Assembly: GCA_021323635.1 (NCBI GenBank)
Contig: JAJPKQ010000041.1
Location: 1-64,000 of the forward strand
Source of the DNA: a bacterium
Lineage (GTDB): Bacteria; Actinomycetota; Thermoleophilia; Solirubrobacterales; Solirubrobacteraceae
Length of the DNA: 64,000 nucleotides
Reading direction: 5' to 3'
Under the pieces are notes generated by a model that worked only from the letters and a program-made list of their open reading frames with translations, made no database searches and was not told the origin of the DNA. Below are positions 18,116 through 28,100 of the stretch, piece by piece; within the stretch, counting starts at the first letter, position 1, and each line of letters starts with the position of its first letter. Position numbers and translations under genes: made by a program.

Positions 18116-19060
18116 GTGCGCGCGCTGCTGGTCTCCAACATGTCACCCGACGAGAAGCACCCCGAGCGCGGCTCCTTCGTGCGCGACCAGTTTGCGGCGC
18201 TGCAGGCGCTGCCCGGGCTCGAGGTCGAGCTCTTCGAGCACCGCCCCGGAGCGCGCGCGCTGGCCGCTGGCGCGCTGGCGCTGCGCGGTCGCTACCGCAA
18301 CACGACCTTTGACGTCGTGCATGCGCACTTTGGCCTCAGCGCCTACAGCGCGCTTGCTGTCCGGGCGCGCGTGCGCGCGCTGACGGTGCACGGCACCGAC
18401 CTCATCCATCCACGCACGGCTCTGCTGACCCGCATCGCCCTGCGCCATGTTGAGCTGCGCGCCGCCCCCTCGCGCGCGCTCGCCGAGCTTTTGCCCGACC
18501 CCGAGCAGGTGGAGATCCTGTCCTGCGGCGTCGACCTGGAGCGCTTCAGGCCGCTGGAGCGCCGCCAGGCGCGCGCGCGCATCGGCGTTCACCCCAGCCG
18601 TCCCTGCGTGCTCTTTCCAGCCGACCCCACGCGCGCCGAGAAGCGCTTTGACCGCGTGCGCGAGCTCTCGCGCGCGCTTGCGCCCCCCCACGAGATCCTG
18701 CACCTGGGAGGCGTTGCGCCGGCGGCGGTGCCCGACTTCGTGAATGCCGCAAACGTGGTCCTGGTCGCCTCCGAGCGGGAGGGGTTCGGCTTGGCGGTGC
18801 TCGAGGCGCTCGCCTGCGACGTGCCGGTGCTGGCAACGCCTGTCGGGATCCATCCCGAGGCGCTCGAGGGCGTGCCAGGAACGCTCTGCGCGCCATTTGC
18901 GATCGAGCGCTGGGCGGATGCGGCAAATGCCCACCTCGCTGCGGCCGACCCGCGCATCGCCGGTCGCGCACGCGCTGAGCGGTGGTCATCGGTGCGGATG
19001 GCGCAAGCGGTCGCGCTGGCCTGGCAGCGGGCGCTTGCGAGCCCTAGTGCGCAACGGTAG
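18116..19060 (+). CDS. GT4-type glycosyltransferase
   Basis: A GT-B fold glycosyltransferase: the N-terminal acceptor half begins VRALLVSNMSPDEKHPERGSFVRDQ, typical of GT4 enzymes, with VVHAHFGLSAY and TVHGTDL inside. The C-terminal nucleotide-sugar half has EREGFGLAVLEALACDVPVLATP (E-x7-E motif) and LSCGVDLERF. The donor and acceptor are unknown. The GTG at 18116 gives 314 aa and matches family starts; an upstream ATG at 18047 would overlap murI and adds unrelated sequence. No Shine-Dalgarno is obvious. Confidence 0.9.
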   Translation: MRALLVSNMSPDEKHPERGSFVRDQFAALQALPGLEVELFEHRPGARALAAGALALRGRYRNTTFDVVHAHFGLSAYSALAVRARVRALTVHGTDLIHPRTALLTRIALRHVELRAAPSRALAELLPDPEQVEILSCGVDLERFRPLERRQARARIGVHPSRPCVLFPADPTRAEKRFDRVRELSRALAPPHEILHLGGVAPAAVPDFVNAANVVLVASEREGFGLAVLEALACDVPVLATPVGIHPEALEGVPGTLCAPFAIERWADAANAHLAAADPRIAGRARAERWSSVRMAQAVALAWQRALASPSAQR

Positions 19061-19194
19061 GCGCGCAGGGCGGCGATTGGCGCTGTCGCTGAGCGAGCGC
19101 ATCGGTGCAGGCTGCAGAGCGCCCGCTGCGCTTCCCCTGCCGGCGCAGGCCGTTCACCGCCGCGACCCCTCCGAGGACCAGCATTGAAGGGGTG

Positions 19195-19695
19195 ATGGAC
19201 TCCGAGAGCGATGCTCAGCAGCTCCTGAGTGCCGTATGGTCCCCAGCAGGCGGCGAGGCTCCTGTCCCGCTGCCTGTGGACCCTTTTGTAATCGGGCGAC
19301 GGCTGGGCATCAAGGCGTACGCGGCCACCCTCGAGGAGGGCATCTCCGGGATACTCGTCAAGCGAGCAGGGCAGGATCCCGAGATCTATGCGCACGCCCC
19401 CGACAGCCCCAATCGGCGGCGCTTGACCTGCGCACATGAGCTTGGTCACCACTACAAGCGCAGTGCGGCCGGCGCTGCCGAGTGGGAGTAGGTCGAGCAT
19501 CGAGATCTCCTGAGCTCCGCGGGGAGCGACCCAGAGGAGGTCTGCGCCAACAGCTCGGCCGCCAGCTTGCTGATGGTGAAGGAGGCGGTGGAGCAGGGCG
19601 GCAAGGAAGGCAAGGGGGTGCCAACGCTCGCGTTCGGGTTCGACGACTCCGAAGACGCGATGAGCCATCGGCTGGCCAATCTCGGCATGAGGTGA
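19195..19695 (+). pseudogene. ImmA/IrrE-type metallopeptidase interrupted by in-frame TAG
   Basis: The ATG at 19195 (AAGGGG upstream) opens a COG2856-like peptidase. Residues 1-98 include the zinc motif in LTCAHELGHHYKR. A TAG at 19489-19491 stops it, but the same frame continues to 19695 with HRDLLSSAGSDPEEVCAN, SLLMVKEAVEQGG and AMSHRLANLGMR, which match the C-terminal half of the family. The predicted third zinc ligand (Glu in DPEE) lies beyond the stop. Relatives as I recall them read ANQFAAALLMP where this reads ANSSAASLLMV, a further sign of decay. Such peptidases cleave XRE repressors in phage and mobile elements; no XRE partner is visible upstream. Confidence 0.72.
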
Positions 19696-19821
19696 GAGCG
19701 AGAGTGGCACGCCCGCAAGCGACGCTGATCCGCCTGCGCGACGCGAGCTGCGTCCAGCGCTTCCCAACGCCTCAGATGAGCTGGCCCGCCCCGGCCTGCG
19801 TCGGGTTCCGGTCTGCGGCCT

Positions 19822-20145
19822 GATGAGGAGGCGCAGCAACGGCGCCTCCATGAGGCGGCCGTCCCGGAGCGCGAGGCCCACGCCGAGCAGGTCGCTGACA
19901 ATCGCAGGCTGCGCAAGCGCATCGCCGACCACGTCTCCCTCGCCATTGCAATCCAGGTCGGCATTGCGGATGCCGCCTTCTTGATCTAGGGCTTCAGGAA
20001 CGGGTGGAGGATCCCCGGCAGCACGATCATCGCGTGGCTGAGCGCCACGGTCATCGGGGTGATCGCGGTCGGCCTGGTTGTCACGAATTCGTTGTTTCCC
20101 TCCGCCCCGGCCGCGACAGCGAGGCCACCTAAGCCGCGAGGGTGA
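19822..20145 (+). pseudogene. remnant of a membrane protein, interrupted by in-frame TAG
   Basis: One frame reads ADNRRLRKRIADHVSLAIAIQVGIADAAFLI, then TAG at 19987-19989, then GFRNGWRIPGSTIIAWLSATVIGVIAVGLVV and a tail ending at TGA 20143-20145. The two pieces look like the two transmembrane helices of a small actinobacterial membrane protein that I recall next to ImmA-type peptidases. No ATG, GTG or TTG opens the frame after a TGA near 19770, so the 5' end is also lost; the start given is approximate. Identification is by recall of the family pattern (helix, Y/F-x-Y-G, WRIP, helix). Confidence 0.5.
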
Positions 20146-20225
20146 GGAGCGGGCGAGGCGGCGGCAGCCGCCGCACCCGCGCGCGCGCTCCGGGTAGCAT
20201 GCGTCACAGGATGGGAAGGCTACGA

Positions 20226-21332
20226 GTGATACCGCGCTTCAAGCGCCGGGCCGCCGCTGAGTCAAACGGAGCCGAGCACGGCTCCCAGAGCGCTGCCGCC
20301 ACAGAGGCCACGCCGCACGGCACAGGGCCCGGTCCGCTCGCGCCCAGCGCGCCCGACGCCCAGACGAGCGCGGGCGCAGCCGCCGCCGCAGCGGCGCCCA
20401 AGCCGCCTGCCGGCGCTGGCGCGCGCCCTTCCCCTGGTACGGCCCCCGCTGCGGCCGGCGCCAGCGCGGCGGCACCGCAGGCGACATCCAAGCCCCTCCC
20501 GGCGGCGGAGCAGCCGGGCGAGGGGCACAAGCGCGAGCGCCCGCCCGGCTTTCGCACGCGCGGGCGCATGCGCCGGCGGCTGCAGTACCTGCGCACCGCG
20601 CGCGAGCTCTCCTACCGCGACCTTGGCGGCCTGACCTTCGACCTCTACCGCTTCGGCGGTCGCCGCGAAGAGCTGATGGCCGCCAAGCTCGAGCGGCTCA
20701 TGCAGATCGACACCGAGCTGCGCGCGCTCGAGCGCGCGCTCGAGCGCCGCCTGCCCTTCACGACCCTGCGCGAGGCGGGCGTGATCGCCTGCCCGCGCTG
20801 CGCCGAGGTGCACAGCGAGGAAGACCGCTTCTGCCCCCATTGCGGCATGCCGGTGGCAGCCGATGCCGAGCGACCGCTGGCAACCGCGCCCTCGCCGCCA
20901 CCGATGCCGGCACACGCTCCCCACAGCGCCGCAGGCTCATCAAGGTCGGCTGCCCCCGCTGCGCCGGAGAACCCGGCGGTGCCTGCGCAAGCGCCGCAGG
21001 CGCCATCAGCTCCCCAGCCGGCCGCAGGCCGGCAGCCCACTCCAGCCCAACGGCCCTCCCCAGGCACGCAGCCGACGCCGAGCCTGCAGCCTGCCACAGC
21101 CCCTTCGCCCTCCGCAGAGAGCGCCGCGCCGCCGGCCGAGCGCCGTCCCGGCGACATGCCGAGCCAGAGCACGGGCGCAGGCGAGACAACGGAGCGCCTG
21201 AGCGCCGAAGAGACGCGCATCCTGCGCTCGGCTGCAGGCGCCCAGCAGCCGCCGGGCGAGCAGACCCGGATCTGGCCGGCGCAGCCCCGCTCCGCCGAGC
21301 AATCCGACAGCGAGAGCGATCTGAGGGGTTGA
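20226..21332 (+). CDS. zinc-ribbon protein with long Ala/Pro-rich linkers, function unknown
   Basis: The 368-aa protein starts at a GTG with GGAAGG 7 nt upstream. Residues ~10-100 are low-complexity Ala/Pro/Gly. A conserved helical block (RRRLQYLRTARELSYRDLGGLTFDLYRFGG, then LERLMQIDTELRALERALERR) is followed by a four-Cys zinc ribbon, CPRC...FCPHCG, and another long Pro/Ala/Gln linker. I recall this helical block plus ribbon as a Thermoleophilia family without assigned function. The stop overlaps the next gene's TTG as TTGA, so the two are coupled. Upstream ATGs at 20199 and 20211 are alternatives. Confidence 0.8.
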   Translation: MIPRFKRRAAAESNGAEHGSQSAAATEATPHGTGPGPLAPSAPDAQTSAGAAAAAAAPKPPAGAGARPSPGTAPAAAGASAAAPQATSKPLPAAEQPGEGHKRERPPGFRTRGRMRRRLQYLRTARELSYRDLGGLTFDLYRFGGRREELMAAKLERLMQIDTELRALERALERRLPFTTLREAGVIACPRCAEVHSEEDRFCPHCGMPVAADAERPLATAPSPPPMPAHAPHSAAGSSRSAAPAAPENPAVPAQAPQAPSAPQPAAGRQPTPAQRPSPGTQPTPSLQPATAPSPSAESAAPPAERRPGDMPSQSTGAGETTERLSAEETRILRSAAGAQQPPGEQTRIWPAQPRSAEQSDSESDLRG

Positions 21333-21649
21333 GCGCGACCGCACTCCCCAGGCAAGGCTCGCAGGCGCCTGCCGGCGGCGGTGAGCAGGGCGCAGAGCGC
21401 TGCCCGGTCTGCTCTGCGCAGCTTGCAGCCGACCAGGACTGGTGCCTGCAATGTGGCGCGGCGGCGCGCACGCGCCTGGCGCCGCCACCGCACTGGCGAC
21501 CGCTCGTGAGCCTGCTTGTCCTTGTCATCGTCGCAGCGCTGATCGGCCTGGCGCTGGCGCTCGCCAAGCTCGCGGGCGCCAGCCCGACGAGCGGCTCGCT
21601 CGCTCCCGGCGCGGTTGCGATCGGAGCCAGAGCAGCGGCCGGCATCTGA
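21329..21649 (+). CDS. zinc-ribbon single-pass membrane protein (106 aa)
   Basis: Begins at a TTG overlapping the previous stop (TTGA) with GGGG just before it. It contains a four-Cys ribbon, CPVC...WCLQCG, then one strong transmembrane helix, LVSLLVLVIVAALIGLALALAKLAG, and a short outside tail. The ribbon would be cytoplasmic. Tight coupling to the preceding zinc-ribbon protein suggests they act together; the role is unknown. A frame extending upstream to 20840 overlaps the preceding gene and is not credible. Confidence 0.7.
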   Translation: MSATALPRQGSQAPAGGGEQGAERCPVCSAQLAADQDWCLQCGAAARTRLAPPPHWRPLVSLLVLVIVAALIGLALALAKLAGASPTSGSLAPGAVAIGARAAAGI

Positions 21650-21677
21650 GGGAAGGCCGGCGAGGCGCCACCTGACA

Positions 21678-23195
21678 ATGAGCGGGCGCAGGAGGCACGA
21701 GCAGCGTGCGGCGCTCGGCGGAGAGGAGCCGGCGGACTTCGATCTGGCGGTCGTCGGCGCGGGAGCGGCAGGACTCTACAGCGCGCTCTGCGCGGCACGG
21801 GCCGGCGCACGGGTGGCGCTGATCAGCGCCACTCCGCTCGCGCAGGCCGCAAGCTACTGGGCGCAGGGCGGGCTCGCGGCAGCGGTGGCCCCCGCTGACA
21901 GCCCCGCTCGCCACCTCGCCGACACCGAGCGCGCCGGACGTGGAGCCGTGCGCTCCAGCGCCGCGCGGGTGCTGGTGGAGGAGGCGCCCGAACGCCTGCG
22001 CGACCTGCTCGCCTTAGGGGTCCGCTTCGACGCCGATGAGCACGGCGAGCTGCTGCTCGGGTTGGAGGGCGGTCACTCCGCCCACCGCATCGTCCACGCC
22101 GGCGGCAGCGCGACAGGCCGACGGCTGCTGCGAGCGCTCTCGGCGATCGTCGTGCAGCGTGAGCAGATCGCCATCTTCGAGGGCGCATACGCCGCCGAGC
22201 TGCTGCTTGCCGAAGGGCGCTGCGTGGGGCTGCGCGCGACCGGCGCACCGCCCATCCGCGCGCGGGCGCTGATTCTCGCGACCGGTGGCGCCGCGGCGCT
22301 GTGGTCGCGCACCACCAACCCTCCGGGCTCGCTGGGCAGCGGCATGATGCTTGCCGCGGCGGCAGGCGCCGAGCTTGCCGACCTCGAGCTCGTGCAGTTC
22401 CACCCCACTGCCGTGTGCGGGCTGCCCGGGCGTGAAGGGTTCCTGATCACCGAGGCGATCCGCGGCGAGGGAGCGACGCTCCATGATGCGCACGGCGAGC
22501 GCTTCGTGGATGAGCTTGCGCCTCGTGACGAGGTGTCGATCGCGATCGTCAGAAGAATGGCCGAGCAGCGGAGCGCAGCGGTCTATCTGGACATGCGCGC
22601 GCTCGATCCCGCCCGCTTTCCAAACGTCTTCTCCGCCCTCAGCGAGGCCGGCCTCGATCCGGCCAGGCAGCTGGTGCCGGTGGCGCCGGCAGCCCATTAC
22701 ACGATCGGCGGCATCCGGACCGACCTTGACGGACGCACCACCCTCCCCGGCCTCTTTGCGATCGGCGAGTGCTCCTGCACGGGGCTGCACGGCGCAAACC
22801 GCCTGGCCTCCAACTCGCTCAGCGAGTGCTTCGTGTTCGGAGCCAGGGCGGCCAAGGCCGCGCTCGACGAGCCCATCCCCGGCCCCTCGGCGCCGCTGCA
22901 GCGCGCGCTCGCGCCCGCGGCGAGCCCCTCTGCGCCGCAGATGCCGGCGCCGTCGGCGGCGACGCGAGCGGCGCTGTGGCGCCACGCCGGCGTGCAGCGG
23001 CAGGCCGAGGGGCTAAAGCAGCTTTTGAAAGACGAGCATCCCCTTGCGCGCCTGGTCGCGCGCTGCGCGCTTGCCCGCGCCGAGAGCCGCGGCGTCCACC
23101 AGCGTCTTGACCATCCCCGCAGCGATCCGCAGCTCGATCGGCGGCACATCTGCGTCGCGGCCGACCAGCAGCTGCGCTGGGAGCGCTGGGAATGA
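21678..23195 (+). CDS. nadB: L-aspartate oxidase
   Basis: FAD enzyme that makes iminoaspartate for de novo NAD synthesis. The dinucleotide motif VVGAGAAGLYSAL lies near residue 25; SYWAQGGLAAAV, ELVQFHPTAV and IGECSCTGLHGANRLASNSL are succinate dehydrogenase/NadB signatures, and AESRGVHQR marks the C-terminal domain. The 505 aa are normal. The ATG at 21678 follows the membrane zinc-ribbon gene by 28 bp. Quinolinate synthase (nadA) and nadC, often adjacent, are absent from this window. Confidence 0.95.
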   Translation: MSGRRRHEQRAALGGEEPADFDLAVVGAGAAGLYSALCAARAGARVALISATPLAQAASYWAQGGLAAAVAPADSPARHLADTERAGRGAVRSSAARVLVEEAPERLRDLLALGVRFDADEHGELLLGLEGGHSAHRIVHAGGSATGRRLLRALSAIVVQREQIAIFEGAYAAELLLAEGRCVGLRATGAPPIRARALILATGGAAALWSRTTNPPGSLGSGMMLAAAAGAELADLELVQFHPTAVCGLPGREGFLITEAIRGEGATLHDAHGERFVDELAPRDEVSIAIVRRMAEQRSAAVYLDMRALDPARFPNVFSALSEAGLDPARQLVPVAPAAHYTIGGIRTDLDGRTTLPGLFAIGECSCTGLHGANRLASNSLSECFVFGARAAKAALDEPIPGPSAPLQRALAPAASPSAPQMPAPSAATRAALWRHAGVQRQAEGLKQLLKDEHPLARLVARCALARAESRGVHQRLDHPRSDPQLDRRHICVAADQQLRWERWE

Positions 23196-23387
23196 CGCCG
23201 GTGCCCGCCGCATCCCGCAGCTAACAGCCCCTTAACAAACTTCTGCGCTGCCCTTGACGTGCGGTTTATGTGCGTCGGCTTTCCTCGTCGCTATGAGCGC
23301 AGCAGCAGCGAGCAGCATTTGCCGGATCGCAGCGACCAGCCCGCGCGATGCAGCGCATCGTCGCTGCGACTGCGGTGTTCCTAGACA

Positions 23388-24077
23388 GTGGCGAGGCGGC
23401 GACGCCGGCGCAAGCACGGGGAGCGGGCGGGGGCGTCCGAAGCAGAGTCGGCAATCCAGCCCAAGGAGAGACTAGAGCGCATGTACCAGATCAGCAGAGC
23501 CATTTACCGCGAGCTTGCCCCCTATGTCGGCGACCACCACGAGTCGGGCGATATCGACGCCGAGCAGCGCAGAGTCACCCTCAAGCGCTCGCTGCTGCGA
23601 TCCTGCGAGGCGGTCGTCGAGCGGCTCGCGCGCGATCCCTACTGCTTCGCGGATCCCGTGCGCACGCTCTTCTCCGACATCCGGCCCTACTTCCCGATGA
23701 GCGAGCAGCGCCGCGTGCACCGGGTGGTCTCCGCATATATGGCGATCGCTGAGCGTCACATCGCCGAACACCCGCTTGAGAGCTATGTCGCGGTCACAGG
23801 CGAACCGCCGCGCTGCCGAGCGACGACGCGCAAGGGCGAAGCCTGCCGCCGCCTGCCGCTGCCGCACAACGGCTACTGCCCCTCCCACCAGCATCTCGCC
23901 GAGAGCGAGGACGGCGAGCTGCCGCTGGCGCGCCTGCGCGAGAAGGCTGAAGCGATCCTGGCAGGGCTGGCCGGCGAGGCGGCGCGAATGCCAACCCCGG
24001 AGCAGGGCTCCTTGGCGCGTGATGCCGACGCGGCCCCCCAGATCGTCCTCCGCGAGGCCGAGCTGGTGCCCGCATAG
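23388..24077 (+). CDS. DUF5763-like Cys/His protein, function unknown
   Basis: The 229-aa frame has a basic N-terminus (GTG at 23388), a helical block from MYQISRAIYRELAPYV, and a small Cys/His motif CRATTRKGEACRR...GYCPSHQH that resembles the DUF5763 metal-binding signature (CRAxTKxGxxC...YCxxH). The tail is rich in Glu and Ala. An ATG at 23481 has AAGGAGAG about 10 nt upstream and is an alternative start, but the basic segment also recurs, as I recall, in relatives. No role is known. The 192-bp gap before it holds a TTGACG at 23252-23257 with no clear -10 partner. Confidence 0.7.
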   Translation: MARRRRRRKHGERAGASEAESAIQPKERLERMYQISRAIYRELAPYVGDHHESGDIDAEQRRVTLKRSLLRSCEAVVERLARDPYCFADPVRTLFSDIRPYFPMSEQRRVHRVVSAYMAIAERHIAEHPLESYVAVTGEPPRCRATTRKGEACRRLPLPHNGYCPSHQHLAESEDGELPLARLREKAEAILAGLAGEAARMPTPEQGSLARDADAAPQIVLREAELVPA

Positions 24078-24080
24078 GGG

Positions 24081-24099
24081 CGCTCCCTGGCGCGGAGCG
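24081..24099 (+). terminator. candidate hairpin terminator
   Basis: CGCTCC and GGAGCG form a 6-bp stem with a 7-nt loop a few bases after the stop at 24077. No U tract. Confidence 0.4.
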
Positions 24100-24206
24100 T
24101 TGCGCGTGCCCGCCAGGCGCAGAATGCTGCCGCGCACATAGCCGCCGACGCGCGATCGCTGCATGCTCGAAGCAGCAGGCGGCGTCCGTCACTACCCTTG
24201 AGCGCG

Positions 24207-25112
24207 ATGAGCGCCGAGCAACAGGTGCAGAGCGTGCTCGAGGATCAGATCCTCACGCTCACGCTCAACCGGCCGGAGCGGCTGAACGCCTGGACGCCGC
24301 AGATGGCCCGCGAGCTGATCGCGGCCTTCGAGCGCGCCGACGCCGACGACGAGGTGCGCGCGGTGATCGTGACCGGCGCCGGACGCGGCTTCTGCGCCGG
24401 GGCTGACCTCGCGGCGGGCGGCCAGACCTTCGACCTGCGCGCTCGCAGCGCAGCGATCGGCGAGCTGGAGGTGGGGGCGCGCTCGGCGCCCGAGCCCTCT
24501 GCCGAGCACCCGCCGCGCGACAACGGCGGCCAGCTCGTCCTGCGCATCTTCGAGTGCACCAAGCCTGTGATTGCGGCGATCAATGGCCCCGCCGTGGGCG
24601 TCGGTGCGACGATGACCCTGCCGATGGACATCCGCCTCGCCTCCAAGGATGCCCGGATTGGCTTTGTGTTTGTGCGTCGTGGAATCCTCCCTGAGGCCTG
24701 CTCCAGCTGGTTTTTGCCGCGGATCGTAGGCATCAGCACGGCGCTTGAGTGGACGCTGAGCGGCCGGGTGCTCTCCGCCTCGGAGGCGCATGCAGGCGGG
24801 CTCCTGCGCTCGCTCCACGAGCCGCAGGAGCTGATCCCCGCCGCGCGCGCGATCGCAGCTGAGATCATCGCCTCCGCAGCACCCGTCTCGGTTGCGCTCA
24901 CCCGGCGGTTGCTCTGGCGGATGCTTGGCGCAGAGCATCCGATGATCGCCCACCGCGCGGACTCTCGCGGCATGTTCCTGCGCGGTCGCTCCGCAGACGC
25001 AGCTGAGGGCATCGAGGCGTTCCTCCAGAAGCGCCCTGCGCGCTTCCCCGAAAAGGTCTCAAGCGACCTGCCGGAGATCATGCCCGGCTACGAGCCCCCT
25101 GAGTTTGCCTAG
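24207..25112 (+). CDS. enoyl-CoA hydratase/isomerase (crotonase) family protein
   Basis: Crotonase fold acting on acyl-CoA. The oxyanion-hole segments are GRGFCAGADLA and NGPAVGVGATMTLPMDIRLAS, and RRGILPEACSSWFLPRIVG holds the region of the catalytic glutamates. The 301-aa length and the segment GGLLRSLHEPQEL fit enoyl-CoA hydratases; the chain-length preference is unknown. The ATG at 24207 lies 8 nt after TACCCT (24193-24198), a likely -10, so the transcript is probably near-leaderless. The HyuA-HyuB fusion gene starts 4 bp after its stop. Confidence 0.9.
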   Translation: MSAEQQVQSVLEDQILTLTLNRPERLNAWTPQMARELIAAFERADADDEVRAVIVTGAGRGFCAGADLAAGGQTFDLRARSAAIGELEVGARSAPEPSAEHPPRDNGGQLVLRIFECTKPVIAAINGPAVGVGATMTLPMDIRLASKDARIGFVFVRRGILPEACSSWFLPRIVGISTALEWTLSGRVLSASEAHAGGLLRSLHEPQELIPAARAIAAEIIASAAPVSVALTRRLLWRMLGAEHPMIAHRADSRGMFLRGRSADAAEGIEAFLQKRPARFPEKVSSDLPEIMPGYEPPEFA

Positions 25113-25116
25113 CGGC

Positions 25117-28100
25117 GTGAGCGCTCACGGCGGGCTCAGCCTGCTCGGCGTCGACGTCGGCGGAACCTTCACCGACGCGGTGTTGATCGCGCGCGGCCGC
25201 CTGCGCAGCGTCAAGGTGCCCTCCACCCCGGCGCAGCCCGAGCGGGCGATCCTCGACGCCCTCGCGGCGCTGCTCGAGGGAGCGCCCGAGCCGACGCCGC
25301 TCGCCCGCTTTGCCCACGGGATGACGGTCGCCACCAACGCGCTGCTCGAGGGGCGCATGGCATCGACGGCGCTGATCGCAACCGAGGGCTTCTGCGACAT
25401 CATCGAGCTCGCTCGCCAGCAGCGCGCGGAGCTCTACCGCCCCTGCGCGCCCCATCCGCCCGCGCTGAGCCCCCCTGAGCGGCGCCTCGGCGCCCGCGAG
25501 CGGACGCTCCCTGAGGGGGTGGAGCGGGAGCTCTCCGCCGCGGCGCTGCAGGAGCTGATCGCGGCGATCGCAGCAGCGGAGGTGCAGGCGGTGGCGGTCT
25601 GCCTGCTTCACTCCTACGCCCACCCCCAGCACGAGCAGATGATCGCCGAGGCGCTTGCCGAGGCCCTGCCCGACGTGCACGTCTCGCTCTCCCACGAGCT
25701 CGTCGGAACCATCCGCGAGTACGAGCGAGCCGCCACAACCGAGCTTGACGCGGCGCTCTCGCCGCTGCTCTCAGGCTACCTGCGCGCGCTTGGGCGCGCG
25801 ACGGCGCGCCGGTCGCTGTGCGCGCCCTCCGTCATCTCCTCCTCGGGCGGGCTGCTCGACATCGAGCGCGCCGCCGCACACGCGGCGCTGACGCTGCTCT
25901 CAGGGCCCGCCGGCGGCGTCCGCGGGGCGCAGCTGATCGCCAGGCGCGCCGGCGAGCCCGATGCGCTCTGCTTTGACATGGGCGGCACCTCCTGCGACGT
26001 CTGCCTGATCCGTGGGGGCGAGGTCGGCGAGAGCGCGCAGCGCACGCTCGCCGGGCGTCCGGTCGCGCTGCCCGCGCTTGACATCATCACGATCGGCGCC
26101 GGCGGCGGCTCGATCGCCTGGCGCGATCGCGGCGGCGCGCTCTGCGTCGGGCCGCGCTCCGCCGGGGCCAGCCCCGGCCCCGCCTGCTACGGACGTGGCG
26201 GCAGCGAGCCGACCGTGACAGACGCCAACCTGCTGCTCGGGCGCCTGCGCGCGGAGGTCGCGCTCGCAGGCGGCCTGCGGCTGGATCCGGCCGCCGCGGA
26301 GCGGGCGATCGCGGCGCTCGCCAACTCGCTTGGCATCGGCACGCTCGCCTGTGCTGAGGGCATCGTGCGCGTGGCCGAGGAGGAGATGGCGCGCGCCCTG
26401 CGCCTGGCAAGCGTGGAGCGCGGGATCGACCCGCGCTCGATGGCGCTGCTGGCCTTCGGCGGCGCCGGCCCGCTGCACGCCGCCGCCCTCGCGCAGGCGC
26501 TCGGCATCGAGCGCGTGCTCGTGCCGGGCAGCGCGGGCGTGCTCTCCGCGCTCGGCCTGGCCGCGGCGCCGCCGCGAGCCGACGTCGCGCGCACGGTCCT
26601 GCTTGCTGGAGAGGCGCTCAGCGCCGAGCGCATCAGATCCGCCATCCGCGAGCTTCTGGCGCGAGCATCTGCCGCCCTGCGCGAGCCCACCGAGCGCGTG
26701 CGCGTCACCTATGAGCTGCGCTATGTCGGCCAGTCCTTCGAGCTGCCCGTGATCGACGAATGCACGCAGCGGGAGCCGGAGGTCGACGTGCAGCGGCTCT
26801 GCGCGCGCTTTGGCCAGGAGCACGAGCGTCGCTTCGGCTACCGCCAGGAGGGAGAGCCGATCGAGCTGGTGACGATCCGCGTGAGCGCCTTTGGCGGCAG
26901 CGCTGAGGTCGCCGAGCAGGCGCTCGTCGCCGCCGCGGACAGCGGCGAGGCACCGCCCCTCCCGATCAGCCTGATCTGCGACGGATCGGTGCGTCCGGCG
27001 CGGCTGCACCGGCGGCTGCCGGAGCCCGGCGAGCCGATCAGCGGACCGGCGGTGATCGCGCTGGCGAGCTCCACCGTGCTGGTGCCCGAGCGCTGGCAGG
27101 CGCGCACGCTGGCGGGAGGCACCCTGCAGCTGCGCGTGGATCGCGAGGTGGTCGAGCGCGACGATCGCCGGCGGGAGCTGCGCCGGGCGCCCGCCATGGC
27201 GCGCCCCGCCCGGCGCCTTGACCCCGTCTCGCTGCGCATCAGCCTTGGCGCGCTGCACTCGATCTGCGAGGAGATGGGGAGCGTGCTCGTGCGTGCATCG
27301 CACTCGGCCAACATCAAGGAGCGCCGGGACGCCTCAAGCGCGCTCTTTGACGCCGCCGGGCAGCTGGTCATGCAGGCCGAGCACATACCGGTGCATCTGG
27401 GCGCGATGCCCGAGGCGGTGGCGGCGGTGCTCGGCTTCGAGCAGCGGCCGGGGAGCTCATTCATCCTCAACGACCCCTACGCCGGCGGCACGCACCTGCC
27501 GGACATCACGATCATCACCCCCGCCTTCCTGGCCGGCGAGCTGATCGGCTTTGCAGCCACGCGCGCCCACCATGCCGACGTCGGCGCAAGCGAGCCCGGG
27601 TCAATGCCCGCGCACTCGCGCACGCTCGCCGAGGAGGGGATCGTGATCGCCCCCCAGCGGATCGAGACGGAGACGATCGAGCGTCTGGTCGCCTCGATGC
27701 GCCAGCCGCGTGAGCGCCGCGCAGATCTGCGCGCACAGCTTGCCTCCTGCCGGCTCGGCGCCGAGCGGCTGCGCGCGCTCGCCTCAAGCGTCGGCGCCGC
27801 GCGCCTGCACGCCCAGCTCGACGCCGTGCTCGACTACGCTGAGCGGCGCATGCGCAGCGAGCTTGTCCGACTGCGCGAGCGCCACGGCGAGGAGCTCCAC
27901 AACGAGGACGTCCTGGAGGGCTCCGAGCACGAGCTCACCCTGCGTCTGCGCGTGCTGCTTGGGCAGGGCTCCGCGACGCTCGACTTTCGCGGCTCCGCCC
28001 CCGCCGATCCAGGCAACCTCAACTGCCCGCTTGCCGTCACCCGCTCGGCCTGCTACTACGCGCTGCGGGTGCTGTGCGACCCCGACATCCCCCCCTGCGC

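Noticed and set aside
18589-19932. 447-residue open frame on the minus strand
   Set aside because: Antisense to the glycosyltransferase and to the readable ImmA-like remnant; low-complexity Arg/Ala composition typical of high-GC shadow frames.
19195-20145. Genome-wide reassignment of TAG
   Set aside because: Several ordinary genes in the window (alr neighbour nnr, murI, cysO, hyuAB) end in TAG at the expected length, so the internal TAGs are better read as local decay.
23240-23290. TTGACG as a promoter for the DUF5763-like gene
   Set aside because: No acceptable -10 lies 15-19 bp downstream.
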